From the NCBI RefSeq assembly GCF_000350485.1, contig NZ_AORV01000015.1:89512-153511 (forward strand): a DNA stretch of 64,000 bases, written 5' to 3'. The position numbers were made by a program, and so were the translations under genes. The stretch is from Ruminiclostridium cellobioparum subsp. termitidis CT1112. GTDB lineage: Bacteria > Bacillota > Clostridia > Acetivibrionales > DSM-1351. Shown here one piece after another: positions 1-9,477 of the stretch. The notes under the pieces are model-generated. The model did not search any database. It was not told where the DNA came from and worked only from the letters and a program-made list of their open reading frames with translations. Position 1 is the first letter of the stretch; every line of letters begins with the position of its first letter.

Positions 1-1487
1 TTGGCCTTCTCCATACGGACCCGTACTATATATTGAGGAATTGTCTCGCCTGTTTCATGCTGAAAAAGAGAATTCAAATAGTTGGGACTGAAAAAAACCC
101 TGTCTGCTATGTTCTGAACCGTAAGTTCCTGATCAAGGTACTCCTCAATATACTTCCTTACCTCTTCAACAACTTTTCTGCTTTTTAAACTGTTTTTGTC
201 GGCAATCCAGGTTTGAGCCGAAAATAGTATGTTCTTGACCCATTGCTGGATATCCAGAATGGTTTCAAACTCTATCAGTTTTTTCCAAACCACACTTCTC
301 TGAGTAAATATCTCCTCAAAATCCAAATTTATTTCAGCCATCACCAGTTGAATGCATATAATTATGCTGTAGGTCAGGTCTTTTACAGAATGCTCCGACA
401 TGGTGCAGTCTTTACCGGAAAAGTACTTCGCCATAAAGCTCATAACCTGGTTAGGCTGATTTGACAGTAATATCATACGTATATCCGACTTCAGCGTGTC
501 CAGATCAATTGCTGCTGCCTCCTCGCCTTCCTTTAATTCATCGATATTAAGCAAATGTCCCTTGCCTACGAAAAATTTATGTCTCATCGCATTGAGGCAT
601 TCCTTGTACTGCAAATGGGTTTCGGTAATTCTGCCGAATGCTTTCCCCAATACCAGCGTCATTTCCGGAAGCCCGGAGCATCTGATCTGCTCCATTATTT
701 TCCGGGACAATTGTACGGCAGTATTATCTCCGTTGATTAAAAAACCGTATACCGTAACGTTAAAAAGTATAATGAAATGAATAGCATCAACCTGGATGAC
801 AATAATTTCTTCCATTGAACTTGAATAATTTGAAAAGCACTTTTCCACAATATTTGAGACCTTTATTTCAATCAGCTGCTTTTGTTCCATGGATAAGTTA
901 CGAAGGACTTCAAGATCATCAATTTCCATGACCAGCACCTGATATATTCCTTTTTTGATAGGAATATTAAAATATTTCATCTGATTCCATAAGGCTTCCT
1001 CATCATGACTCCCTTCAAGTATAAAGCTTCTGATAAATCTCTCTTTCAGGATCGGAAAACTCTCCTGAAGCCTCTTTTTGATTTCTTCCTTTTCTTTGGC
1101 CAGCTCCGTTTCCTCATTCATTTTTGCTATGAGTGTACCAAAAACATTGGAGATTTCATCATTCTGCAAGGGTTTGGTAATATATGCCGCAACATCAAGC
1201 TTCAATGCCTCCCTTGCATATTCAAATTCACTGTAACAGCTCATGATAACCACCTTGACGCAGGGATTGATTTCTTTAGCTGCTTTGATAAATTCCATCC
1301 CGGTCATTTTAGGCATTTGAATATCGGTAAGAATAATATCAGGCTTGTATTCCTGCATTTTCTCAATAGCATCAATTGCATTGGAGAAGGTTTCAGTAAC
1401 TTTAACAAAAAGCTCATCCCAGTTAACGATGGATAAGGCATCATCCCTGTCATAAAAATTATCATCAACGATTATCATCTTGTACAT
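1..1487 (-). CDS. AraC-type response regulator (YesN-like), 3' end cut by the window edge
   Basis: The first 495 residues are visible and the C-terminus lies off the left edge. The N-terminus is a receiver domain: it begins MYKMIIVDD and has the phospho-acceptor region PDIILTDIQMPKMTG and the SCYSEFEYA and TKPL segments. The visible end is an AraC helix-turn-helix (IADRVFFSPNYLNSLFQ, then HETGETIPQYI). About 30 residues seem to be missing. The start is the ATG at 1487. Regulators of this family usually act with a YesM-type kinase, which may lie to the left because none is adjacent here. The gene sits downstream of a carbohydrate ABC transporter on the same strand and probably controls it. Confidence 0.9.
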   Translation of the reverse strand, partial: MYKMIIVDDNFYDRDDALSIVNWDELFVKVTETFSNAIDAIEKMQEYKPDIILTDIQMPKMTGMEFIKAAKEINPCVKVVIMSCYSEFEYAREALKLDVAAYITKPLQNDEISNVFGTLIAKMNEETELAKEKEEIKKRLQESFPILKERFIRSFILEGSHDEEALWNQMKYFNIPIKKGIYQVLVMEIDDLEVLRNLSMEQKQLIEIKVSNIVEKCFSNYSSSMEEIIVIQVDAIHFIILFNVTVYGFLINGDNTAVQLSRKIMEQIRCSGLPEMTLVLGKAFGRITETHLQYKECLNAMRHKFFVGKGHLLNIDELKEGEEAAAIDLDTLKSDIRMILLSNQPNQVMSFMAKYFSGKDCTMSEHSVKDLTYSIIICIQLVMAEINLDFEEIFTQRSVVWKKLIEFETILDIQQWVKNILFSAQTWIADKNSLKSRKVVEEVRKYIEEYLDQELTVQNIADRVFFSPNYLNSLFQHETGETIPQYIVRVRMEKA

Positions 1488-1607
1488 ATTCCTGTCAGCT
1501 CCCAGTTTTATGGCTAAAGGGAATACCGCAAAACCAAAACAATTGAAATATATGCAAAAATGTCATAGTGCTCCCATAATGACTTTAATAAATGGATTGC
1601 TGACATA

Positions 1608-1686
1608 GTACAAGCCTGAAATTTGTATGACTCATCACAAGTATTCCAAAATACTTTGTGTTTCACCTACATTTTCAGGCATATAC
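1608..1686. repeat. Imperfect palindromic intergenic repeat, copy 1
   Basis: The ends are inverted arms (GTACAAGCCTGAAATTT and ACATTTTCAGGCATATAC). An inner hairpin is built on CACAAGTATT / AATACTTTGTG. A related copy is at 21846-21906. Both copies lie just downstream of a solute-binding-protein stop codon. The element occupies the 301-base gap 1488-1788, where I see nothing else clear. Confidence 0.55.
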
Positions 1687-1788
1687 TATTTAATGGAACT
1701 GCCCATTTATTGAAGCTGTACTTGAGTACTATAATCAGTATTCATTTATTACAATTGCTCTATTTTGATACGGTCCCCCGGATTTTTA

Positions 1789-3603
1789 TTACCTGGCAGA
1801 TAGTATCTTATATCTCTCTCCGACCTCAGCCATAGCCTTCTTATAATCTCCGGATTTCATGTATTCATCATAAACACTGTTCCAGTTCTTTTCAAAGGTT
1901 TGGTCATCTTTTGAAAGCACTAGTTTTCCATTATTTACCTCCCAACCTTTTGACCAGAAATAATTATTGAATTTGTTGGCTTCCTCCCCAAACGCATACA
2001 GTAAAGATCCATCAGTGGAAATCATATCTGAACCGGCGACCCTCTTGATCTCTTTTATGAAATCATATTGTGACGGATAGGAAAGCTCATAGCGGCTGGG
2101 ATTAACTCCTCCGTTTGCAATAAAACCCCGTACTGCAGAACTTGTATAGAAGGTCTTGGCAGGATCCCAAAGTCCGTAATATCCCGCATCTATACCGCTT
2201 GCAGTTTTATTGTTCAACTGCTTGGACTTTATAACGTTCCAGAGTTCTTCATCCTTAAATACCTTTTTGCCGTCTTTCATGTCCCAGACTCCGCCGTCTT
2301 TACCCCACATGATTATATCCTGTGCCTCATCACTGTATAACCAGTCCAGGTACTTTATGAGCTTGTCAACATCCTTGTAGTCTTTTCTGATAAGTAATCC
2401 CTGTCCTGACCCCGGATACATACCGTCACAATAAGGGGGCAGATCTTCTTTATACCTTGGTGGAGTTATATATCTTACCCTGGTATTAAGGGTGCTTTCA
2501 AGTTTTTTTACAGAGTCAATTTCATTTGGTTCTCCGCCTGTCCAGGTTGCATATTTCCCCAAGGCTATCTTGTCACCCAGCTTTTCTCTTTGCTTGCCCA
2601 GCAAATAGACATCTCTGTCTAATAAACCGTCTCTCAACCAGGTATTCAAGGTTTTATGCATATCCTTTGCAAAGGGTGCTCCGTAAAAGCCATTTACTTC
2701 TCCCTGATACTGTCTGAAGAAGTCAAATCCGAAAGAGGCACCGATTACAAATTGCGGGTCGGTTCCACCGAACGGGATAACCGTTGAACCGTCGGATGTT
2801 TTCAGGTTCAATGCCTTTATATCTTTCAGAAGCTTTTCAAAGTCGGCTATTGTTTTGATCTCCGGTTCAATTTTCAAATCCTCCGGAGTTAAACGTACTG
2901 ATTTATTTTTATCGTTAAATTCCTTTTCAAGTTCATTTACAGGTTTAAACTTATATCCCAGCTTCGCAAGTATGTCCTCTCTGATTGCAATATAGTTGGT
3001 CGAAGCATGTGCATCGGTATACATATCCTTATTTGCTTCTATTTGTGCAGGATCGGACCAGTCGGGCGTCGGACTTGTGGGCCAGTATATATTTTTCTTG
3101 GTCTGCTGGGTTTTTATCAGTTCAATAGTCTTTGGAGTCAGGTATTTGCTGATATTGGGTACCTTTGATTTGTCACTTAAAATATCAGTAAAATCAACAA
3201 ATTTGTCTGCAAATTTTGCTATAGAATCAACTCCGCCTGCCGGAAACTCAAATACATCGGGCAGTGTGTTGGATGCTACACAAAGGTTCAGCTTGTCACT
3301 CCAGTTTTGGCTTGATTCATAGGAGCGTTCCTTAACATTTATTTTCCACCCTTTTGCTTCAATAAGTGGTGTTACAACATCTTCCTTCGGCTCCACAAAA
3401 GGCTCATACCATTGATTGAACATTGTCAGTTCAAGAGTTTGCATTTCTACAGGCTTGTCACCTGCTGCAGATCCATTTGAAGAATTGACGACAGTACTTG
3501 CTGTGCTTTCGGCTGCTTCGTTCCCACCGCAGCCGGCTATTATTCCTGCGATAAGGAATACCACCAATAAAACAGACACCATTCTCTTAACACTGTTTAC
3601 CAT
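1789..3603 (-). CDS. Extracellular carbohydrate-binding lipoprotein (family 1 solute-binding protein)
   Basis: This 604-residue protein begins MVNSVKRM and has a lipobox (AGIIAGC, Cys25) followed by a Ser/Thr/Asn-rich linker. It should be anchored outside the membrane and deliver saccharides to the two permeases upstream in the same operon (3687-5550). Its length and Trp/Tyr-rich body fit the LplA/YtcQ-type binding proteins that pair with LplB/LplC permeases. I chose the ATG at 3603 because AGGAGG lies directly before it. An in-frame ATG 72 bases upstream has no ribosome binding site and would bury the signal peptide. The substrate cannot be read from the sequence. Confidence 0.88.
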   Translation of the reverse strand: MVNSVKRMVSVLLVVFLIAGIIAGCGGNEAAESTASTVVNSSNGSAAGDKPVEMQTLELTMFNQWYEPFVEPKEDVVTPLIEAKGWKINVKERSYESSQNWSDKLNLCVASNTLPDVFEFPAGGVDSIAKFADKFVDFTDILSDKSKVPNISKYLTPKTIELIKTQQTKKNIYWPTSPTPDWSDPAQIEANKDMYTDAHASTNYIAIREDILAKLGYKFKPVNELEKEFNDKNKSVRLTPEDLKIEPEIKTIADFEKLLKDIKALNLKTSDGSTVIPFGGTDPQFVIGASFGFDFFRQYQGEVNGFYGAPFAKDMHKTLNTWLRDGLLDRDVYLLGKQREKLGDKIALGKYATWTGGEPNEIDSVKKLESTLNTRVRYITPPRYKEDLPPYCDGMYPGSGQGLLIRKDYKDVDKLIKYLDWLYSDEAQDIIMWGKDGGVWDMKDGKKVFKDEELWNVIKSKQLNNKTASGIDAGYYGLWDPAKTFYTSSAVRGFIANGGVNPSRYELSYPSQYDFIKEIKRVAGSDMISTDGSLLYAFGEEANKFNNYFWSKGWEVNNGKLVLSKDDQTFEKNWNSVYDEYMKSGDYKKAMAEVGERYKILSAR

Positions 3604-3686
3604 AAAATCCTCCTTATAAAATATATTTATATTAGCAAAATACCGTTTTGACTGATTCCGGCATTTTAACTTCAAATATGCTTTTA

Positions 3687-4583
3687 CTAGCCCTTGACTC
3701 CGCCTATCATGATTCCTTTAACAAAATATTTCTGCAAAAAGGGATATACAAACAGGATGGGGAATACCGTAAAGCACAGTGTAGCCATTGTGATGGACTG
3801 GGTTGTAAACGTGTTTGTGTTGGCGCTGGTGGTACCATACTGGGCATTTCTAAGCAAAGTGGTTGTCTGGGTTCCCTGTATGATTTGCTGCAGCACTGCC
3901 TGAACCGGCTGGAGCTTTGCCGTATTTACATACAGGACGGCATCAAACCAGGAATTCCAATGACCCACTGCCACCAGTAATGCAATGGTTGCAATAATCG
4001 GAGTAGAAACCGGAATGACAATCCTGGTAAATATCTGAAAATCGTTGGCACCATCTATTCTTGCAGATTCTTCGATACTTTCAGGCAACTGCTTGAAATA
4101 AGTCATCATAACCAGGAAATTGAAGGTGCTGAACATTCCGGGAAAAATGTATACCCAGAAGGAATTCATCAGACCCAGCTTTGTAATCAGAATATAGCTG
4201 GGAAGGAGGCCGCCGCCGAAATACATGGGAATCAGAAAGAAAACCGTCAGAAAGTATCTTCCCTTTAGTCTCTTTTTTGAACATGCATAAGCTGCCGCAC
4301 CTGTTATTACAAGGTGGAACATGGTTCCGACAACTGTTCTTGCTACGGATACCAACAGTGATTGAATCAGGAGACTGTTGTTGAATATGGCCCAGTAATT
4401 ATTCAAAGTCGGACTGACAGGTAAAATATAAACTGTTCTTCCTATCATAGCTGAGCCTGTACTGAGGGATTTGGCGAAAATATTCAGGAAAGGATAAATC
4501 ATTAAGACTGAAAACATAATCATTATAGCAGCCAGGACAGTTTGAAAAATCCACTCACTTCTATGCTTTTTAACCTGTAACAT
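3687..4583 (-). CDS. Carbohydrate ABC transporter permease, LplC/MalG type
   Basis: This 298-residue inner-membrane permease has about six hydrophobic segments. It carries the cytoplasmic EAA loop (ESARIDGANDFQIF followed by RIVIPVSTP) that docks the ATPase. The C-terminus GIMIGGVKG is typical of the LplC/YtcP branch of CUT1 transporters. The ATG at 4583 is preceded by AGGAGG at six bases. An in-frame start 66 bases upstream would overlap the previous gene and is less likely. It lies between its partner permease and the binding-protein gene. No ATP-binding gene is nearby, so a shared MsmK-like ATPase is inferred. Confidence 0.9.
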   Translation of the reverse strand: MLQVKKHRSEWIFQTVLAAIMIMFSVLMIYPFLNIFAKSLSTGSAMIGRTVYILPVSPTLNNYWAIFNNSLLIQSLLVSVARTVVGTMFHLVITGAAAYACSKKRLKGRYFLTVFFLIPMYFGGGLLPSYILITKLGLMNSFWVYIFPGMFSTFNFLVMMTYFKQLPESIEESARIDGANDFQIFTRIVIPVSTPIIATIALLVAVGHWNSWFDAVLYVNTAKLQPVQAVLQQIIQGTQTTTLLRNAQYGTTSANTNTFTTQSITMATLCFTVFPILFVYPFLQKYFVKGIMIGGVKG

Positions 4584-4593
4584 ATGTAACCTC

Positions 4594-5550
4594 CTAGAAT
4601 ATTCCTGAATCATTGACCTTATTGGCGATCTTGTTTGCAATAAAGACAAAGGTCATGTTAATAACCGACAAAACCAGGCCCACAGAAGATGCAAAAGAAT
4701 AGTTCATCCGCCGTATTCCTTCTCTGAAAATCCATATGTCCAGAACCTCTGAAGCATCTGCATTACCGGGATTACCAAGATTATACGTCCCATCAAACCC
4801 GGGTGACAGACCCGCACCCGACAATAGAGAACCTGCTTGTAAAATAAGGAGTACCGCAACTGTCGGCATAATTCCGGGAATGGTGATATGAAGGATTCTT
4901 TTCAGCCGGCTTGCCCCGTCAACAATTGCAGCTTCGTATTGCTCCTGGTCTATACTCACAATAGCTGCAAGATAAATTATTGAACCCCATCCGATCTCTT
5001 TCCAGATGGCAATTAAAACCGAAACAATCCAGAAGAGCTTTGGATCTGCTAAAAAGTCTACGGATGAACCGCCGAATATACCGATTAATTTATTCACCGC
5101 TCCGGTATTTATGTCCAGGATTTCATACATGATACCGGAAACAACAATCCAGGAAATAAAATGTGGAAGATATGAGGTTGTCTGAATGAATTTTTTTAAT
5201 TTAATACTACTCATTTCATTAATAAACACAGCAAGTATAATAGGTAATGGAAAACCAAGGCAAAAACCTAATGCACTGATGCCCAAAGTATTTTTTATAA
5301 CTCTTGGCAGATCCGTACTTTCAAAGATACTTCTGAAATTGTCCAATCCTACAAATGTACTGTGGAAAAAACCTTTCATAGGATCAAAATTTTGAAAGGC
5401 CATTATTATACCCGGCATAGGAAAATAATTAAATATCAATACCGTCAGGAACGCAGGTATTACAAATAAATACAGCCATCTGTTTTCCCATATATACAGC
5501 AGGGACTTCTTACCTTTATTCTTTTTGCTGGCAACCGTCATTTCAGACAC
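4594..5550 (-). CDS. Carbohydrate ABC transporter permease, LplB/MalF type
   Basis: This 318-residue integral membrane protein has the MalF-like N-terminus (YLFVIPAFLTVLIFNYFPM) and the EAA loop EAAIVDGASRLKRI. It is the first gene of the leftward transporter operon and ends ten bases before the second permease. The chosen start is GTG at 5550 with GGAGGG seven bases upstream. An in-frame ATG nine bases later is possible. It should form the heterodimeric channel with 3687-4583 and import an oligosaccharide captured by the lipoprotein at 1789-3603. Confidence 0.9.
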   Translation of the reverse strand: MSEMTVASKKNKGKKSLLYIWENRWLYLFVIPAFLTVLIFNYFPMPGIIMAFQNFDPMKGFFHSTFVGLDNFRSIFESTDLPRVIKNTLGISALGFCLGFPLPIILAVFINEMSSIKLKKFIQTTSYLPHFISWIVVSGIMYEILDINTGAVNKLIGIFGGSSVDFLADPKLFWIVSVLIAIWKEIGWGSIIYLAAIVSIDQEQYEAAIVDGASRLKRILHITIPGIMPTVAVLLILQAGSLLSGAGLSPGFDGTYNLGNPGNADASEVLDIWIFREGIRRMNYSFASSVGLVLSVINMTFVFIANKIANKVNDSGIF

Positions 5551-5842
5551 ATAGTGTCCCTCCCTCTAATTGAAAGTTTTGTAAAATGTTCTGTTTCAAT
5601 GTGTTGAATAAACTACGCAGTTTAATTCTAACAACTGCAGTTTTTTTTAATATATATCTATTTAACTAAAAGCATCACATTTTAACTGCATGCAACGGTT
5701 GATCAAAAATGGTTGACAGAACCTTCTAAATTTTCTAAAAATTAAAATCAATACATTACAATTATGTCAATAAAATACAAGACCTCCGGAAAAGTATGTA
5801 TTACTGTTTAGTCATATAAATTAATCAGGAGGAGTTAATATT
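5551..5842. promoter_or_regulatory. Divergent intergenic control region
   Basis: This gap separates the leftward transporter operon from the rightward DUF5010 gene. It holds the palindrome CAACGGTTG at 5693-5701, resembling a LacI/GntR-type operator core. A TTGACA at 5713-5718 is followed at 17 bases by a poor -10 (TAAAAA). AGGAGGAG lies at about 5828, just before the DUF5010 start. Site assignment is tentative. Confidence 0.35.
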
Positions 5843-7753
5843 ATGGGTAAAAAGTTTCTCTATGTATTGATTGTTGTATTTGTAATGTCATTTGCAATAA
5901 GCAGCGGTATTCCTGTTTCGGTCAGGGCACAGCCGGCAGCATCGGGCCAATTGCAAATGGTAGGATTAAAGTCCGCAGCTACAAACAAATTTGTCTGCGC
6001 AGAGAGCGGCGGTACGGTGCCTATGCTGATAAACAGAGACGGAGTTGGCGGTGATTGGGAAAAATTCCAGAAGGAAGACCTTGGTAACGGACTGTTTTCT
6101 TTGAAATCCATGGCAAACAGCAAGTATGTAACTGTCGACACTGCTGCCAAAACCCTTATGCCAAGCAGTACTACCACAGGGGATGCCCAGAAGTTCACCA
6201 TGGAGGACAGGGGCAGCGGTAAATACGCAATAAAAGCTGTAATTAACAATATGTACCTGTCCAATGATATTGCAGCCGGCAATCAGCTTCACGCCGACGC
6301 TGTAACAATAGGTCCCAATGAGGAATTTATCTGGTTCAATCTTGATCCTATCCCTTCAGCCACCTCTGATGTAGGCGTTACCATGGGGTTTACCACCACT
6401 ACCTTAAACGGGGGTACACCTGAATACGCCGGAAATACCATTTATAATCTGCCATTATACATGTCGTCCTCTGATACTTCTCAATGGTGGGATAATATAG
6501 TTGAAGAAATTGCCTACAGCGGTGCAGATTTTGTGGCGCCCACCATAAGAGGTTATCTGGACTCGGTTCCGGACTACAATAACAACGGCGATCCGAGAAA
6601 ACTTGCCGATATGGTTGCAGCAATGAACAGAAGAGGTGTGGCGGATAAATTCAAAATCTCCTTTCTGGATGATACTGCGGCTTCAATGGCTGATCACAAA
6701 AACCGGGACAATGGCGGAGGAGGTTATGATCCCAAATTTGACATCGGGGATACCGGCAATTACAAATATATTTGGGACTACAATATGCGGGCATTTTTTA
6801 ATGCAATACCGGACAATATGAGGTACAAAATTGACGGCAGGCCTGCAATATGGGAATGGGGCATCGGTGATTATGCTTTTACCAATTACGGTAACGGAAA
6901 TACCAAAGCCTTGCTGATGTACATAAGAGAAAAATGCCAGGCTGAGTTTGGCTTTAATCCGTACATCATAGTGGATCAGTCATGGGTAAAATGTGATCCC
7001 TCCGTTAACGACCCGTCAGTTATTGACGGTATTCATGGCTGGTTCATCCTGGGACCGGGTTATAGTACCGAAAACTTCAACGGAAACTCGTTCGGGGCGC
7101 TTTGTCCGGCTTTCAGAGTGGTAAACGGAAGTGCCTCCATGTTTCTTGATTCAAATCACGGCAAGACTTTCGATACAAACCTTTCGCTTACTGCAGGTAA
7201 AAAATGCCTCTCCACCCTGGTTGAGGGCTTCTCTGATTGGGAAGAGAATTGTTCGGTATGGCGCAGCAAAGATACGACATATTACGATTATCCCAACCAG
7301 CGCATAAACACACTCAGGAAATATACAAAAAATCCTTTCCCAGATGACCTGAAGGTTGAAGCAGAAGCCTGTGACAGTTATAATGATACAACCACAGGTA
7401 ACTCCGGAAACTCATTCAGGGACGGCAATATTGATATACAGCGCACCTCCGATGTCAACGGAGGCTGGAATGTGTACAATACCTCGGCCGGTGAATGGCT
7501 TCAGTGGCAGGAAATTCCCCTGCAGGGGACAGTGACACTGAAAGCGCGTATTTCTACAAATACCCAAAATGCCAGGCTGCGTTTTGTAATAGACGGAACA
7601 GCAGGTCCTACCATAACACTTCCCGACACCGGCGGTTTACAGAACTGGCAGACTGTCGCTGCAGGCACTTTCACTTTTGAACAGGGAAGCTACCATACGG
7701 TAAAAATTGAATTTATCAGCGGAAATATCGGTCTGAACTACTGGACTAATTAA
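5843..7753 (+). CDS. Secreted DUF5010-type putative glycoside hydrolase with N-terminal beta-trefoil and C-terminal CBM6-like domain
   Basis: The 636-residue protein has a signal peptide ending near SVRAQPAAS. Residues about 38-165 look like a fascin/ricin-type beta-trefoil with three similar blocks (NKFVCAE, SKYVTVD, NMYLSND). The central region (about 180-500) resembles DUF5010, a TIM-barrel family of the GH71/GH99 style, with acidic motifs such as WEWGIGDYAF and SDWEENC. The C-terminal 130 residues begin KVEAEACDSY and look like a CBM6-type beta-sandwich. No dockerin is present, so it is probably free or loosely cell-associated. It is divergent from a transporter operon that may import its product. 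The catalytic role is inferred from fold and context only. Confidence 0.72.
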   Translation: MGKKFLYVLIVVFVMSFAISSGIPVSVRAQPAASGQLQMVGLKSAATNKFVCAESGGTVPMLINRDGVGGDWEKFQKEDLGNGLFSLKSMANSKYVTVDTAAKTLMPSSTTTGDAQKFTMEDRGSGKYAIKAVINNMYLSNDIAAGNQLHADAVTIGPNEEFIWFNLDPIPSATSDVGVTMGFTTTTLNGGTPEYAGNTIYNLPLYMSSSDTSQWWDNIVEEIAYSGADFVAPTIRGYLDSVPDYNNNGDPRKLADMVAAMNRRGVADKFKISFLDDTAASMADHKNRDNGGGGYDPKFDIGDTGNYKYIWDYNMRAFFNAIPDNMRYKIDGRPAIWEWGIGDYAFTNYGNGNTKALLMYIREKCQAEFGFNPYIIVDQSWVKCDPSVNDPSVIDGIHGWFILGPGYSTENFNGNSFGALCPAFRVVNGSASMFLDSNHGKTFDTNLSLTAGKKCLSTLVEGFSDWEENCSVWRSKDTTYYDYPNQRINTLRKYTKNPFPDDLKVEAEACDSYNDTTTGNSGNSFRDGNIDIQRTSDVNGGWNVYNTSAGEWLQWQEIPLQGTVTLKARISTNTQNARLRFVIDGTAGPTITLPDTGGLQNWQTVAAGTFTFEQGSYHTVKIEFISGNIGLNYWTN

Positions 7754-7762
7754 AAGAGTTTT

Positions 7763-7795
7763 ATTACAGGGATGGTTAAACACCATCCCTGTAAT
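7763..7795. terminator. Bidirectional hairpin terminator
   Basis: A perfect 13-bp stem (ATTACAGGGATGG / CCATCCCTGTAAT) with a seven-base loop lies between the convergent ends of the DUF5010 gene and the binding-protein gene. It probably serves both strands. Confidence 0.8.
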
Positions 7796-7823
7796 ATTTC
7801 CTATTTATCTTCAAAGCATTTAT

Positions 7824-9404
7824 TTACTTCCTGGCTGCTAAAAATGCCTTGACCTGCTTGTTCAATTCTTCAGCAATCTTATCGGAACCTGCGTTCTTCA
7901 GTTTTGCATTCATCTCATCCACCGCTTTGTCAACATCTCTTTCAACTCCTGCCACCAGTGGTTTGCCTAATTCCGCCAATATCTGGTCCCTCTTTGCCAG
8001 TTCGGTTTTTATGTTTGTATCGTCAAAGCTCAAACCGTCGATTGGTGACTGGATATGGTTGGCAGTACTTGCAAACTCAGCTTCCCTGGTCCAGAAGCCT
8101 TCACTGTACTGTGCCGTAGGTCTCATGAACTGTGGTTTCCACAGAGCCCACTGTCCTCCCCATTCCATATAATTGCTGGTTGCACTTGTCATACCTGAAG
8201 GGAAGTCGGCAGCCTCTCCATTCAAAACATAAGTTTTGTCTTTGATTCCATACATGACCATATCATACAATTCCTGATTGCCGTTTATAAGTTCAAAGAA
8301 CATCATGGTTCTTTCAGGATTTTTGGAATTTTTGCTGATTGCCATCAGATTACCCGTAGGAGAACGGTTGTAATATTTCTTCTCGGGATATAATTGTGAA
8401 CTTTCAATAGCAGCGTTTGTATCTGTAAATGCCGGTTTTGCATAAGCCCACTCATGTGATGTAACCGTGTAAGGAATCATACCTTTGTTCCAGTACTGTG
8501 ATGCCTCGGTTTTATCCACCATGGCATCCTTTGATATCAACCCGCTGTCGAACTGTCTCTTTATATGCTGCATGGACTCCTTGAAGAAAGGTGTCTGTTC
8601 TATAGGAACAACAGTAGAATTGGGATCGTTCATATTTATAGTCATTCCGTGGAAGTTCAAATCAAAATATTCATCCCTTACAAAATACGGAAGAATATTT
8701 GATGCAATATTGTTCATATTGGGAATAACCATTTTTAATTCCGGCATGGCCTTATGTAAGGTATCAATGAGTTTGTCCAGATCCTCTATCGTTTTGACGG
8801 AATCTTTTGGGATATCTGCTATGCCTGCCTTTTTAAGAAGGTCGGTTCTCCACACTATGAACGGATGTTCATTTCCCTTTAAGGTCCATGGAACAGCCTT
8901 GATGTTTCCGTTAACTGTCACGGCACTTAAGGAACCTGAGCTTTGCAGTTCGCTGTACAATTTGGGAGCATATTTCGGGAAAAGTTCATTCAAATCCATA
9001 TATGCGCCTTTTGTCACCATTTGGTTATAGGCCATCCAGCCGCCGTCATAATTGGCATCCCAGTCATTTCCAGCCACAGACATCACCATCAGCTTATTGA
9101 CATAATCACCGGCAGGTATAAAATTAATCTCAAATTTGGCATTCAATTCTTTCTGAAATTTTTCGCTGATCGCATTCCAAACTTCATCTGTGGCTGATTT
9201 CTTATCATTCATGAAATAGAATTTTAAGGTTACAGGTTCCAGTTCTGAACTCTGTGCCGCTGTTGAAACCGCCGCTCCGGTACTGCTGCCTGCCTGGGCT
9301 GTTGTCCCGGACTCAGTTCCGGCACTGCCGCAGGCTGCAGCAACACATGCTGTCATTACAACTGCAAGCATCATTGCAATGATTTTAAAACCTTTCTTTT
9401 TCAT
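7824..9404 (-). CDS. Extracellular carbohydrate-binding lipoprotein (family 1 solute-binding protein)
   Basis: This 526-residue lipoprotein has a lipobox ending VAAAC (Cys25) and a low-complexity Ser/Thr/Ala/Gly linker. The body is a family 1 carbohydrate-binding protein of the LplA type. It is the last gene of a leftward operon with two permeases (9478-11355). The ATG at 9404 follows AAAAGGAGA. A membrane-anchored AraC regulator is encoded divergently upstream of the permeases, which suggests a self-contained sensing and uptake unit. The substrate is unknown. Confidence 0.88.
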   Translation of the reverse strand: MKKKGFKIIAMMLAVVMTACVAAACGSAGTESGTTAQAGSSTGAAVSTAAQSSELEPVTLKFYFMNDKKSATDEVWNAISEKFQKELNAKFEINFIPAGDYVNKLMVMSVAGNDWDANYDGGWMAYNQMVTKGAYMDLNELFPKYAPKLYSELQSSGSLSAVTVNGNIKAVPWTLKGNEHPFIVWRTDLLKKAGIADIPKDSVKTIEDLDKLIDTLHKAMPELKMVIPNMNNIASNILPYFVRDEYFDLNFHGMTINMNDPNSTVVPIEQTPFFKESMQHIKRQFDSGLISKDAMVDKTEASQYWNKGMIPYTVTSHEWAYAKPAFTDTNAAIESSQLYPEKKYYNRSPTGNLMAISKNSKNPERTMMFFELINGNQELYDMVMYGIKDKTYVLNGEAADFPSGMTSATSNYMEWGGQWALWKPQFMRPTAQYSEGFWTREAEFASTANHIQSPIDGLSFDDTNIKTELAKRDQILAELGKPLVAGVERDVDKAVDEMNAKLKNAGSDKIAEELNKQVKAFLAARK

Positions 9405-9477
9405 AAAATGTCTCCTTTTAAATTATTTATTACCAAACAGCGTCCGGAATGATTTAAATATCCCGCAGCTGAATTAG

